Of a stretch of DNA of 64,000 nucleotides, positions 1-8,900 are shown one piece after another. How positions within the stretch are numbered: the stretch's first letter is position 1; every line of letters begins with the position of its first letter. The DNA is taken from contig NZ_QHKS01000008.1 in the NCBI RefSeq assembly GCF_003353175.1, positions 62,001 through 126,000 of the forward strand, written 5' to 3'. This DNA is from Paraburkholderia lacunae. Lineage in GTDB: Bacteria; Pseudomonadota; Gammaproteobacteria; Burkholderiales; Burkholderiaceae. The notes beneath the pieces were generated by a model. That model saw only the letters and a program-made list of their open reading frames with translations, did no database searches and was not told the DNA's origin. The position numbers and the translations under genes are program-made.

Positions 1-1110
1 GCCATGCGTCGACGCGTGGACCACGAAGGCCGTGCCGGTACTTCGATGGCCGGCGAGCAGCTCCAGCGCGGTGCCGAAATGCTCCGGACGGGCATCGTCG
101 CCGAGTTGCAGCGGGTTGCCGCCGACCGCGTGCGGCAAGGCTCGCTTTAAAGCATCGGCGGCTTCGGCGGGCCACGGCGCGAGCGTGCCGCCGGCCGCGG
201 CGAACGCGTCGCAGGCCAGCGTCGCGAGGCCGCTGTCGCTGGTGATCAGCGTCGCCGTGGCGCCGGCTGCGACGCGGCCCACGCCGAGCGTTTCGATTTC
301 GTCGAGCAGATCGTCGAGCGAATCCACGCGCACCATGCCCGCGCGACGGAACGCGGCGGTGTACAGCGCGTCGGCGGGATCGGCGCGGCCCGAGCGCAAC
401 GCCAGCACCGGCTTGTTGCGCGCCGCCGCGCGAGCCGCCGACATGAACTTGCGCGCCGCGCGCACCGTGTCCAGTTCGAGCAGGATGGCACGCGTGCCGG
501 GGTCGCTCGCCAGGTAGTCGAGCACGTCGCCGGCGTCCACGTCGGCCTCGCCGCCCAGCGCCACCACGTGCGAAAAACCCAGTCCGCGCGCGTGCGCCCA
601 GCCGAGCACGGCATTGGTCAGCGCATTCGACTGCGAGACCCACGCGACGCCGCCCGCCTTCACCGTGCATGACGGCGCGCCGAAATGCGCGCGCAGCGCC
701 GGCGACACCACGCCCAGACTGCCAGGTCCGACGATCCGCAGCAGATGCGGCCGCGCCGCCGACAATGCATGCCGCAGCGCGAGCCGGTCGTCATCGGTAC
801 GCACTTCGCCGACGATGATCGCCGCGCGCGTGCCCAACCCGCCGAGCTTATGGATGATGCCAGGCCAGGTATCGGGCGGCGTGCAGATCAACGCGACGGT
901 AGGCGCCTGCGGCAGATCGCCGGCATCGCCGGTCACCGCGCGGCCGCCGAGCGTGCCGTATTTTGGATTGACCGGCCAGATGGGGCCGTTGAAGCCGCCG
1001 TCCAGCACGCGCGCCCACACCATCGCGCCGGTGCTGCCCGGCCGCTCGGAAGCGCCGATCACGGCGACGGATTCGGGTCGGAACAAGGCGTCGAGATTGC
1101 GAACGGTCAC
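1..1110 (-). CDS. NDP-forming acyl-CoA synthetase family protein, 3' end beyond the window
   Basis: About 370 codons are visible; the C-terminal part lies off the left edge. The N-terminus (LDALFRPESVAVIGASERPG) is the CoA-binding Rossmann domain typical of ADP-forming acetate-CoA ligases and of Pat-type protein acyltransferases. It is followed by succinyl-CoA-ligase-like sequence with the WVSQSNAL and GGEADVDAGD segments. The start is taken as GTG at 1110 because GGAG lies 7 nt upstream and no ATG start fits. The family makes acyl-CoA plus NDP from acid, CoA and NTP, or acts as a lysine acyltransferase when fused to GNAT. Which one applies cannot be told without the missing C-terminus. A second family member is present at 29139-31307. 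Confidence 0.85.
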   Translation of the reverse strand, partial: MTVRNLDALFRPESVAVIGASERPGSTGAMVWARVLDGGFNGPIWPVNPKYGTLGGRAVTGDAGDLPQAPTVALICTPPDTWPGIIHKLGGLGTRAAIIVGEVRTDDDRLALRHALSAARPHLLRIVGPGSLGVVSPALRAHFGAPSCTVKAGGVAWVSQSNALTNAVLGWAHARGLGFSHVVALGGEADVDAGDVLDYLASDPGTRAILLELDTVRAARKFMSAARAAARNKPVLALRSGRADPADALYTAAFRRAGMVRVDSLDDLLDEIETLGVGRVAAGATATLITSDSGLATLACDAFAAAGGTLAPWPAEAADALKRALPHAVGGNPLQLGDDARPEHFGTALELLAGHRSTGTAFVVHASTHG

Positions 1111-1439
1111 GGGCGCTCCGCAGATTGAAGAAGGCGCGTCGGCGGTGAGGCACGCGTCTTCGTCAGGATAGGCGAAGTCGCGGGCTTGCGCGGCGCTTCT
1201 GAACGGGCCGCTTGACGCACACGACATTCCGCTTGATGAACGCCAACGCGCATCGGAATTTTTTTAGCGCATTCAGGCAAAATGTCGGACCGAAAGGCGA
1301 CAATCCTGGAGATGCCACCGGCACGAACATAAATTCCGCGATCGAGGCACGACACCAGCCGGCCTGCAGCGGATGATCCAAAGAGACAGAAGGTGATTCT
1401 CGCGCAGCTTTCCAATATCGAGGTGGCCGGGCCTTCGGG

Positions 1440-1532
1440 TATTGGCTGGATATCCCGCAGCGGCATGTGGGACTCGAACATGTACAGGCGTTTGCGGAGT
1501 GGCTGCGGGGAGAGATTGTGAAGATGGGATGA
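1440..1532 (+). pseudogene. Remnant of a LysR-family regulator C-terminus
   Basis: One frame reads YWLDIPQRHVGLEHVQAF and then AEWLRGEIVKMG before TGA at 1530-1532. This matches the last ~30 residues of GcvA-like LysR regulators, where an aromatic-tryptophan strand, a 'P-x-x-H' segment and a final FxxWLxxE helix are typical. No LysR effector domain or HTH is readable upstream, so only the tail survives. The frame before 1440 is ambiguous. It is a deletion remnant in the gap between two intact genes. Confidence 0.5.
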
Positions 1533-1557
1533 AGTAGCGCCCTGCCGGGCGCACAAC

Positions 1558-1584
1558 GAAAAAAGCCGCGTCATCGACGCGGCT
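1558..1584 (-). terminator. Rho-independent terminator of prfC
   Basis: A perfect 9-bp stem (AGCCGCGTC at 1564-1572, GACGCGGCT at 1576-1584) with a 3-nt loop is followed on the minus strand by a run of six T (1559-1564 read as A on the plus strand). It begins about 40 nt after the prfC stop codon at 1626. Confidence 0.9.
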
Positions 1585-1625
1585 GTTCTTTCACTTCGTC
1601 CTGCACGTCTCGCTCGAAACGCGAC

Positions 1626-3227
1626 CTACATCACCCTCTTGAACGGCGCGCCCGAATGCTCGCGCAACTCATTGAAGACGATCTTCGGCCACGCCTTCTG
1701 CGCGACTTCGATTTCCGACACATGCGACGCCAGATACGTCGGCGCATCCGACGCGTCGAGCGCGATCCGCGCGGCATACGAATCGGTGAAACGGCGCAGT
1801 TCGGCCGCGTCGTCGCAAGTCACCCAGCGCGACATCCGGTAACGCGCCGGCGCCATCCGCACATCGACCTTGTATTCCGTCGACAAGCGGTGCGACACCA
1901 CTTCGAACTGAAGTTGACCCACCGCGCCGAGAATCATCAAGCCGCCAACTTCCGGACGGAACACCTGGATCGCGCCTTCCTCGCCGAGCTGCTTGAGCGC
2001 TTCGCCGAGCTGCTTGGCGCGCATCGGATCGACCACTTCCACTGTCTGAAAGATTTCCGGCGCGAAGAACGGCAAGCCGACGAATTGCAATTGCTCGCCT
2101 TCGGTCAGCGTATCGCCGAGACTCAACGTACCGTGATTCGGAATACCGATGATGTCGCCCGGATACGCCTCGCTGACCGTCTCGCGACGCTGCGACAGGA
2201 ACGTCACCACGTTATTGGCGCGGAACGTCTTGTTCGAGCGCGTCACCTTCACGGCCATGCCGCGCTCGAAACGACCCGAGCACACCCGGATGAACGCCAC
2301 GCGGTCGCGGTGCGCCAGATCCATGTTCGCCTGCACCTTGAACACGACGCCGGTGAACTTCGGCTCGTCCGGCATCACCGGACGCTGCACCGTCATGCGC
2401 ATCGACGGCGGCGGCGCCAGATCGACCAGCGCGTCGAGAATTTCCTTCACGCCGAAGTTGTTGATCGCCGAACCGAACAGCACCGGCGATTGCTGCCCCG
2501 CCAGGAATTGCTCGCGATCGAAATCGGGCGTCGCGCCGGTGATCAGATCGATCTCGTCCTTCGCGCGCACCCAGCTATGGCCGAAACGGCGTTCGCCTTC
2601 CTCGTCGCCGAGCGCCTGCAGCGTTTCGACCGCGCCGCCCGCCGTATCCTGCCCGGCGCGGAACACGCGCACCTGATCGCGCTGGATATCGTAGACGCCC
2701 TGAAATTCCTTGCCCATACCGATCGGCCACGTAAACGGCACAGCGGCGACGCCCAGATGCTGTTCGATTTCGTCGAGCAGTTCGAGCGGCTCGCGCACTT
2801 CTCGGTCAAGCTTGTTGATGAAGGTGACGATCGGCGTCTTGCGGCTGCGGCAGACTTCGAGCAGCTTCAGCGTTTGCGCTTCGACGCCGTTCGCGCCGTC
2901 GATCACCATCACTGCGGCGTCGACCGCGGTCAGCACGCGATAGGTATCTTCGGAGAAGTCTTCGTGGCCCGGCGTGTCGAGCAGATTGATCACGGCGTCG
3001 CCGTACTCGAACTGCATCACCGAGCTGGCCACCGAAATGCCGCGCTGCTTTTCGATCTCCATCCAGTCGGACGTCGCGTAGCGATTGCTCTTGCGGCCCT
3101 TGACGGTACCGGCGATCTGGATTGCGCCCGAAAACAGCAGCAGCTTTTCAGTGAGCGTGGTCTTGCCCGCGTCCGGGTGGGAAATGACCGCGAACGTGCG
3201 GCGGCGTTTGAGTTCGGAGACTGACAT
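1626..3227 (-). CDS. prfC: Peptide chain release factor 3
   Basis: RF3 is a translational GTPase that removes RF1/RF2 from the ribosome after peptide release. The 533-residue product has the usual length. G1 is seen as SHPDAGKTTLTEKLL near residue 17, the G2 region as RGISVASS, G3 as DTPGHEDFSED and G4 as FINKLDRE, followed by the EF-G-like domains II and III (VVFKVQANMDLAHRDR and PMRAKQLGEALKQLGEEG). The start ATG at 3227 gives the family N-terminus MSVSELKRRRTFAVISHPDAG. It is a stand-alone gene with its own terminator; the intergenic region of 280 nt upstream should hold its promoter. Confidence 0.98.
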   Translation of the reverse strand: MSVSELKRRRTFAVISHPDAGKTTLTEKLLLFSGAIQIAGTVKGRKSNRYATSDWMEIEKQRGISVASSVMQFEYGDAVINLLDTPGHEDFSEDTYRVLTAVDAAVMVIDGANGVEAQTLKLLEVCRSRKTPIVTFINKLDREVREPLELLDEIEQHLGVAAVPFTWPIGMGKEFQGVYDIQRDQVRVFRAGQDTAGGAVETLQALGDEEGERRFGHSWVRAKDEIDLITGATPDFDREQFLAGQQSPVLFGSAINNFGVKEILDALVDLAPPPSMRMTVQRPVMPDEPKFTGVVFKVQANMDLAHRDRVAFIRVCSGRFERGMAVKVTRSNKTFRANNVVTFLSQRRETVSEAYPGDIIGIPNHGTLSLGDTLTEGEQLQFVGLPFFAPEIFQTVEVVDPMRAKQLGEALKQLGEEGAIQVFRPEVGGLMILGAVGQLQFEVVSHRLSTEYKVDVRMAPARYRMSRWVTCDDAAELRRFTDSYAARIALDASDAPTYLASHVSEIEVAQKAWPKIVFNELREHSGAPFKRVM

Positions 3228-3509
3228 CGGGTCTGGCGGTCAAGGATAGGGGTTCGGGCGGTCTGCGGCGGCTTGTGGCTACCGGTCTGCCACGCCTTGC
3301 GCGGCAGCGTCGAGCTGCGGAAGTTGGGCCGGGACCCGCGTCACATGGCAACCTCGCCGCGTCGGAAACGGGTCACGAACGAGCGTTCGACAATACGGGA
3401 ATCGCCAGCGCAGAACAGCGCAAGGTGCGAATGATACACGTCATGGGGACGACCCGCCGGAAAAGGCGGCGGGCCGGGTCATGGGTAGAAGGGGGCAAAC
3501 TACGCGCCG

Positions 3510-3841
3510 CTAGCCTGGTTGCATACCGAGCACGTTAGCCGCCACATAACCGACGGTCCACACTCGCTGAACGACCCCAGCAGTGTCCCGCGATGTTTGC
3601 GCGGCGAAAATTCCACGAGGATCGCATGCCCGACCGCAAAATCGCCGCCCATGCCGAAGCCGATCAACACCCGCAGCAGACACAGCTCGAACGGCGAACT
3701 CACGTAGAACTGTGCAAACGCCGCCGCGGTGATAATCAGGAAGCTCAGCAGAAAGATCTTCTGTCGTCCCAGGCGATCCGACAGCCAGCCAAATACGAGG
3801 CTGCCGACAAAGATGCCCATCAGCGCGGAGCTGCCGATCAT
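3510..3841 (-). pseudogene. Fragment of an MFS transporter (frameshifted)
   Basis: The reading frame opens with GSSALMGIFVGSLVFGWLSD, then RLGRQKIF, the motif-A loop of sugar/aromatic-acid MFS proteins, and continues through about TM4 (LLRVLIGFGMGGDFAVG). Near 3565-3570 two extra bases break the frame: the main frame becomes ECGPSVMWRL, while the next frame continues correctly as VWTVGYVAANVLGMQPG and then stops at 3510-3512. A full MFS gene would need ~400 codons, so both ends are missing. The upstream edge is fused directly to an aldehyde dehydrogenase fragment. Confidence 0.75.
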
Positions 3842-3953
3842 GCCCAGTCGATCAGCACGGTCGGCTCATAGAACGTGCCGCCGAGTGCGTGCGGTTTGCC
3901 GCCCGTCAAAACCCTTCGCCGATAAAAAGTTGTTTGTCCGTCGATACGCTCAT
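3842..3953 (-). pseudogene. Internally deleted aldehyde dehydrogenase fragment
   Basis: From the ATG at 3953 the sequence reads MSVSTDKQLFIGEGF, an aldehyde dehydrogenase-type N-terminus, then jumps one frame to LTGGKPHALGGTFYEPTVL plus IDW. The latter block normally lies about 330 residues further on, in the succinate-semialdehyde/betaine-aldehyde dehydrogenase family. Thus ~300 codons including the catalytic Cys are deleted. The tail is joined in turn to the MFS fragment at 3841. This supports two successive deletions. Confidence 0.6.
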
Positions 3954-4056
3954 GGTCTTTCCGTCGGGGTTGAGTGGATGACCGATTGTGCTGTTCGGCG
4001 TCCGCGACCATGAATCGATGATTTTTGATGCGGGGTATGAGGCGAACTCAACTCCG

Positions 4057-4490
4057 GGTCTGTCCCGAGCGGTTCGATCCGAGCGCACGGAAGAAGGCGA
4101 ACGACGTAAAGGTGAGAGTTTTCGGGAACCGCGATCGTCGACCTCGAATCGCGGCGAAAGGTGATCGCGCCAGACGTTGCTCACGCACCGGGAGTGCGCA
4201 AGTCAAACCGATCGCGCATGTCATGGAAGATGCGCCGCAAGAAGTCGTAGCCGGCGCGCGAGATTCTTCGCAGGGCCCGGAAATGCCCGCCAGCAAAGGC
4301 TGACGCGGCTTACGCGGAAGGTTTAGGAGGCGCTGCCACCGGCGTGGTCGAGTGCTTGCGTCGAGTGTGAAAAACGCCGACGCCAGGCTCACCGAACAAA
4401 CCAGGCCCGACGCAAGGGGCAAGGCAAAACCGTGCGTCGCGACCGAGGCTCACGCGAAAGGTGAGCGTTTTCGGGACTACTGTTGCGGTG
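4057..4490. repeat. Candidate dispersed repeat bounded by 20-bp direct repeats
   Basis: The sequence aaaggtgagagttttcggga at 4108-4127 recurs with one mismatch at 4457-4476, in the same orientation and 349 nt apart. A third short match (gaaaggtga) lies at about 4156. Reverse-frame translations of both copies read PKTLTF. The segment also has a CCGCGAT/ATCGCGG stem just after the first copy. No convincing gene is present: the open frames are low-complexity Arg/Ser/Pro-rich shadows. I interpret it as a non-coding multi-copy element, but its copy number cannot be seen from one window. Confidence 0.4.
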
Positions 4491-4572
4491 CGAAAAAAAG
4501 TACGCGCAGATTCACTTTGGCAAACAACCGTGTTGCGAGCGAACGCGCCATGCCGCCATGCGATGGGGGACC

Positions 4573-4866
4573 TCAGGACGCTTCGATCAGGAAGCGCTCG
4601 CGATTCTTGCCCGCCAGCCAGCTGGGCGAGCGGCCACGACCGCTCCATGTCTCGCCGGTTTTGGGATTGCGATACTTGGCCACCGCGGCCGGTTTGCGCC
4701 CCGCCGCGCGCTTGCTCGAAAAGCCCAGTTCTTCCGCGGTCAGGTCGTATTCGGCGACTTTTTGCTTGATGTCGGCGATCGCCTGTGCGACTTCCTTTTC
4801 ACGTGCCAGCGCGACTTCTTTGTGGAGTTTTTCGAGCTGGGCAGTCAACTGCTTGTACGAGGCCAT
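4573..4866 (-). CDS. H-NS family histone-like protein
   Basis: This 97-residue nucleoid-associated protein has a heptad-rich N-terminal oligomerisation coiled coil (QLTAQLEKLHKEVALAREKE, residues ~6-45), a linker rich in Lys/Ala, and the C-terminal DNA-binding motif YRNPKTGETWSGRGRSPSWL. That motif inserts an RGR-type loop into the minor groove of AT-rich DNA. The start ATG at 4866 has GGAG 7-8 nt upstream. Such proteins silence AT-rich or acquired DNA in Burkholderiales, where several paralogues per genome are normal. It stands alone between the repeat-like segment and a hydrolase gene. Confidence 0.95.
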   Translation of the reverse strand: MASYKQLTAQLEKLHKEVALAREKEVAQAIADIKQKVAEYDLTAEELGFSSKRAAGRKPAAVAKYRNPKTGETWSGRGRSPSWLAGKNRERFLIEAS

Positions 4867-4984
4867 GACGGTGCTCCAATCGGTTTGACTAACTGCAGTG
4901 TGACCCTATCAGACGAAAAAAGCACCGGATAGGGACCCGCTGCCCCCACCCATCAAGGCCGCGAACTGGGTGGAACCGGCACAC

Positions 4985-6184
4985 TCAGTCGTCAATTGCA
5001 TCGTAAGCGCGGCGTTCGAAATCGACCGACATCGGGAACGGTTCAACTGCGCGGCGCTGGATCAGCATCAGGCCGATCAGGTTCTCCACCGGATCGGCGA
5101 ACCAACTGGTGCCAAACGCGCCCGGCCAGCCGAACGAACCCATCGAGCGATAGCCGAGCGGCAACTGCTGCGCCGGATCGTCGACGACGGACAATCCGAG
5201 CCCAAAGCCCTGGCCGGCCCATAGAACCTGCCCGAAGGCCGGCACGCGGCGCTGGTCGCGGCTGAGAAAATTCGAGCGCATCAAATCGACCGAGCGATGC
5301 GACAGCAAACGCGTCGCGCCGACGCGTCCGCGCCCGAGCAGCAGTTGGGCGAACTGCAAATAGTCTTGCGCCGTCGATACGAGCCCGCCGCCGCCGCTCT
5401 GAAACCGTGCGGGATTCGCCCAACGGCTCGCCGCCGGATGATCCTCGACCACGCGCCGCCGCGTGCCCTGCTCGACGCCGTACGCCGTGGCGAGCCTCGC
5501 GAGCTGCGCGTCAGGCACCCAGAAGGCCGTATCGCGCATGCCGAGCGGTTCGAAGATCCGCGTCCGGAAGAACTCGCCGAGCGGCATCCCGCTCACGCGC
5601 TCGATCAATACGCCGAGCACGTCGGTGGCGATGCCGTAATGCCAGCGCGAGCCAGGCTGGAACATCAGCGGCAAGCCGGCGGCGCGAGCCAGCCAGGCGT
5701 TGGCGTCCGCACGTGCTTCAAGACCGTTGAAAGCCGCCGCGTACGCGTCGGCAAGCGGCCCGGTAGCGGTGAAGTGATAAGCGAAACCGGCGCGATGCGT
5801 GAGCAGATCGAGCACGGTCAGCGGCGCTCGGACGGCATCCGTTTCGTCGAGCGGGCCGGCGGGGTCGCGCAGCACGCGCGGCGCGGCTAGCTCAGGCAAC
5901 CATAGTGAGATAGGCGTGTCGAGCGCGAGTCGGTCCTCTTCGACCAACATCAGGATCGCTGCACTGGTGACCGGCTTGGTCATCGACGCGATGCGAAACA
6001 ATGTGTCGCGCTCCATCGGCAACTGTCCGGCTTCGTCGCGCCAGCCGAGCGGCTCGAGGTAGCCGATTTCACCGCGGCGCCAGACCAGGGAAACGACACC
6101 CGCCACTTCGCCCCGTTCCACATAGCCTTGCATGGCCTTCGTAAGCGCCGTCAGGCGGGCCGCTGAAAGTCCAGCTGGTTGCAT
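4985..6184 (-). CDS. Serine hydrolase of the beta-lactamase/class C family
   Basis: The 399-residue product belongs to the beta-lactamase-related serine hydrolases (EstB-type esterases, PBP4-like). The nucleophile motif SMTK (Ser66, Lys69) is seen in LFRIASMTKPVTSAA, and the second-motif region is WHYGIATDVLG, with Tyr present but YxN not canonical. No signal peptide is seen, which favours a cytoplasmic esterase over a periplasmic beta-lactamase. An upstream in-frame extension is rejected because it is Arg-rich and shadow-like; the ATG at 6184 gives the family-type start MQPAGLSAARL. The substrate is unknown. Confidence 0.88.
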   Translation of the reverse strand: MQPAGLSAARLTALTKAMQGYVERGEVAGVVSLVWRRGEIGYLEPLGWRDEAGQLPMERDTLFRIASMTKPVTSAAILMLVEEDRLALDTPISLWLPELAAPRVLRDPAGPLDETDAVRAPLTVLDLLTHRAGFAYHFTATGPLADAYAAAFNGLEARADANAWLARAAGLPLMFQPGSRWHYGIATDVLGVLIERVSGMPLGEFFRTRIFEPLGMRDTAFWVPDAQLARLATAYGVEQGTRRRVVEDHPAASRWANPARFQSGGGGLVSTAQDYLQFAQLLLGRGRVGATRLLSHRSVDLMRSNFLSRDQRRVPAFGQVLWAGQGFGLGLSVVDDPAQQLPLGYRSMGSFGWPGAFGTSWFADPVENLIGLMLIQRRAVEPFPMSVDFERRAYDAIDD

Positions 6185-6314
6185 GATCGTCCCGAATCGA
6201 TGGATGCGCGTTCGCCCAGCTCGCCGGGTTTGCCCCGGCGCGCCACGTCCCGTCAACTTGCGACGAACGTTACCAGATTGGAGGACACCGGCGTCATCCG
6301 CCCGCCGCGCGCGG

Positions 6315-6518
6315 TCAGGCCTTCTGCCTTGCCTCCAGCGCCAGAAGCGCGGCATTGAGCCTTTTGACGCGGCTAGCCTGCGCCGGCACCAGCGCCGCGC
6401 CGGACACAGAGTCGATCCGGTTGCGCCAATAGGACAACGGAATACGGTCCTCTGCGGAAATGTGCGAGATTATGTGTTCAAGATGTTCAATATCTTTTTC
6501 GAGTTGGTGGTGATCCAT
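6315..6518 (-). CDS. Small conserved-looking hypothetical protein
   Basis: The 67-residue product starts MDHHQLEKDIEHLEHIISHI. It has an amphipathic N-terminal helix, a central PLSYWRNRIDSV segment and a C-terminal Arg/Ala/Leu-rich helix. The ATG at 6518 follows a GGGGA ribosome site at 7-8 nt. No cysteine, signal peptide or membrane segment is present. Family unknown to me; composition and RBS argue it is a real gene. It is probably cytoplasmic. Confidence 0.65.
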   Translation of the reverse strand: MDHHQLEKDIEHLEHIISHISAEDRIPLSYWRNRIDSVSGAALVPAQASRVKRLNAALLALEARQKA

Positions 6519-7022
6519 TTCTATCCCCGGAATTTCTATATCAAATCAATCGCTTAGCATAAAGCGCGCCGCAATCGAGCCGCTTCATTGTTAAAGATGG
6601 AACATCTTCAACAACCATCCATTCCAACCACCACAAAATCGGTAGAACACGCGTGCCGCGTTAATCTGCCAGTCGCCGAGACGAGGATACTGCGACTAAT
6701 ATTCACGTTCCGTTGGGTGCCGCACCGACTCGGCGTGTCTGCAAAACCGAATGCCCTTGAGCGCCTTCTATTCGGGCTGGGCGGCGAAAGAAATAATGCG
6801 GCGGCGAGGTCCATTAAAAATCCGTTGCGCATCATGGACCATCCGCGAATGCACATTACATACAGATCTTTATGACGGTATTGTGCTTACCAGTAAGCAC
6901 TGGCTAGCTGAATAGCCCAGACCAGGCAGAAATCCGCGCACAAATGGCTGCAATGGCTGGAATGACTTGAATGGCGGCGTCCGCCGTCGTGGCCATTCGG
7001 CGGACTCAATAGAGGAAGGTGT
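6519..7022. other. Non-coding stretch with inverted repeats
   Basis: No convincing gene is seen in these ~500 nt. It contains AAGATG-gaa-CATCTT at 6594-6608 and an 8-bp stem GTCCGCCG/CGGCGGAC at 6979-6986 and 6998-7005. An alternative overlapping pairing AATGGC/GCCATT would compete with the second stem. The ORFs on both strands are Arg/Ser-rich and lack ribosome sites. Confidence 0.5.
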
Positions 7023-7041
7023 AAAACAGGCCGCGCCGGCC
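7023..7041 (-). terminator. Weak terminator after the lipoprotein gene
   Basis: A GGCCG-cgc-CGGCC hairpin (7029-7041) is followed on the minus strand by TGTTTT. It begins ~17 nt after the stop of the lipoprotein gene that ends at 7058. The stem is short (5 bp), so the call is tentative. Confidence 0.45.
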
Positions 7042-7057
7042 GAAGGCTAGCGCGTCG

Positions 7058-7318
7058 TCATTTCGCCCGGCAGGCGTAGATCAGGCTGAGCGTGCCGTTG
7101 CTGGTGGACTGGCGCACCACGTCGAAAGCGCCGCCGCAACTGGCGCGCGCCTGTTGCACGCAGGAGTCGGAGCCATTTGGGCATTGCACCAGCGTGGTGA
7201 TGCGGCCGTCCGACAGGAACAGCGGCGCGCTGCTGCTGCAACCGCTCAGCACGGCGATTCCGGCTGCGCCCAGCGCCACACAAGCCCGGCGTGCAAAAGA
7301 GGAAAGACTGCGTTTCAT
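7058..7318 (-). CDS. Small secreted lipoprotein
   Basis: The 86-residue product starts MKRSLSSFARRACVALGAAG, a basic n-region and hydrophobic core, and then has the lipobox VLSGC (Cys near residue 28). The mature part contains two Cys pairs (VQCPNGSDSCVQQARASCGG and YACRAK), suggesting disulfides in the periplasm. The start at 7318 is chosen over the longer frame because the signal peptide begins there and GGGG precedes it. Family and role are unknown; similar small 'hypothetical lipoproteins' are common in Burkholderiales. Confidence 0.8.
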   Translation of the reverse strand: MKRSLSSFARRACVALGAAGIAVLSGCSSSAPLFLSDGRITTLVQCPNGSDSCVQQARASCGGAFDVVRQSTSNGTLSLIYACRAK

Positions 7319-7371
7319 TGAAACCCCGATCGCTTCTTGTTTTTCGATCACGCGATTGTGCCACGCTCGAA

Positions 7372-8865
7372 TTACGCTGCGTCAGTCGATGTCTTCACCT
7401 CGATGCCGTAGGCCGCGATCTTTTTGTAGAGCGTCGCGCGGCCCATGCCGATCTGCGCTGCCGTCTCGATCACGCGTCCGCCGTTGGCCTGCAACGCGTC
7501 GCTCAGGAAGCGTTTCTCGAACGCCGCCATCGCGTCGCTCCACAACGGCCGCTCGGGCGCGGCGGCGGTTTCAGCCGAGGCGCGTGCGTGCGCCGTCGGA
7601 TCGGGCTCGTGCGGATGATGCAAACCCCCATGAGTCGGACCGATGAACGGCGCCAACGCCCGCGCATCGATGCGCTCGCTATCGGACAGCATCACGGCAC
7701 GCTCCAGCGTATTGCGCAACTCCCGCACATTGCCGGGCCACCCGTACGAACATAGCAGCCGCAACGCGTCGTCCTGCAATTCGAAGTGACTGCCTCCGCG
7801 CGCTTGCGTCGACAGATCCTCGAGCATCGCGTAGGCCAACGCCTCGATATCGGACAGACGCTCGCGAAGCGCCGGCGCCTGGATCGTCAGCACGTTCAGG
7901 CGATAGAACAGGTCCGCGCGAAAGCGGCCGGCCGCAACCAGCGCAGGCAAATCGGCCGAGGTCGCCGCAATGATCCGCACGTCCGCGCGCACGATCCGGT
8001 TCGAGCCGAGCGGCTCGAACTCCTTGTCCTGCAGCACGCGCAGCAGCTTGCCTTGCAAGGGCAGCGGCATGTCGCCGATTTCGTCGAGAAACAGCGTGCC
8101 GCCGTTCGCAAGCTCGAACTTGCCGACGCGGCCCTTGCGGTCTGCGCCGGTGTACGCGCCGGCCGCCGCGCCGAAGAATTCGACTTCGAGCAACGGGTCC
8201 GGAATGGCCGCGACGTTGACAGTGACGAGCGGCTGATTCGCCCGCGCCGACCCGGCGTGGATCGCGTGCGCCAGCAGTTCCTTGCCGGTGCCGGTTTCGC
8301 CGAGCAGCAGCACCGGCGAATCGACCTGCGCCGCCCGGCGCGCCTGGCGCTTCACTTCGAGACTGGCCGCACAGGTGCCGACGAAACTGCCGAACGTGTA
8401 TTTCGCCCGCCGCGCCTGCGCCAGCGACTGGCGCGTCGCGATCAGTTCCTCCTGTACCCGCGAGTAGTGGGAAAAGAGTGGGGTCAGCGCTTTCAGTTCA
8501 TCGAACAATGCGAAGCCGACTGCGCCGACCGTTTCGCCCGCATCGTCTTTCAGCGGCAGTCGCGTGACGACGAGCGGTTCGCGGTCCGTTTCGAGAATGT
8601 CGAGCAAAATCGGTTTGCCGGTTTTCACCACCTCGCGCATCAGGCTGTTGGGAATCACCGCTTCGCAGTCGCGGCCGATGGCCTGCTGCGGATCCGAAAA
8701 GCCGAAACGCGCCGCATAGCGCTTGTTGATCCACACGACGCGCGCGTCGGCATCGACGATAAAAGTGCCTTCGCTGAAATTTTCGAAAGTACGGAAAAGC
8801 GAATCCATCGCTCGGCGCAGCACGTCGCCGTAAGTGGCGGGAAGGCCCGCCCAGTCGTTCATCAT
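7372..8865 (-). CDS. Sigma-54-dependent transcriptional activator with PAS domain
   Basis: The 497-residue product has an N-terminal PAS sensor (SEGTFIVDADARVVWINKRY, ~30-130), a coiled linker, an AAA+ domain with Walker A GETGTGKE, the sigma-54 contact loop in the form GAYTGA (usual GAFTGA), Walker B GGTLFLDEIGD, and a C-terminal Fis-type HTH (GGRVIETAAQIGMGRATLYKK). Tyr in place of Phe in the loop occurs naturally in functional activators. The start has GGGAGA upstream. It is divergent from the permease at 9176, whose upstream region carries a -24/-12 promoter, so this activator very likely controls that gene. The PAS ligand is unknown; no phospho-receiver domain is present. Confidence 0.95.
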   Translation of the reverse strand: MMNDWAGLPATYGDVLRRAMDSLFRTFENFSEGTFIVDADARVVWINKRYAARFGFSDPQQAIGRDCEAVIPNSLMREVVKTGKPILLDILETDREPLVVTRLPLKDDAGETVGAVGFALFDELKALTPLFSHYSRVQEELIATRQSLAQARRAKYTFGSFVGTCAASLEVKRQARRAAQVDSPVLLLGETGTGKELLAHAIHAGSARANQPLVTVNVAAIPDPLLEVEFFGAAAGAYTGADRKGRVGKFELANGGTLFLDEIGDMPLPLQGKLLRVLQDKEFEPLGSNRIVRADVRIIAATSADLPALVAAGRFRADLFYRLNVLTIQAPALRERLSDIEALAYAMLEDLSTQARGGSHFELQDDALRLLCSYGWPGNVRELRNTLERAVMLSDSERIDARALAPFIGPTHGGLHHPHEPDPTAHARASAETAAAPERPLWSDAMAAFEKRFLSDALQANGGRVIETAAQIGMGRATLYKKIAAYGIEVKTSTDAA

Positions 8866-8900
8866 GGTGTCGCTGTCTCCCGCTATCGTCTTTTTTATGT

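Noticed and set aside
1656..3224. 522-codon open frame antisense to prfC
   Set aside because: Composition is His/Arg/Ala-rich and reflects the codon bias of the true gene on the minus strand; no ribosome site or family.
6608..6856. 82-codon minus-strand frame with a start-like Met
   Set aside because: No ribosome site, irregular composition and no recognisable fold.
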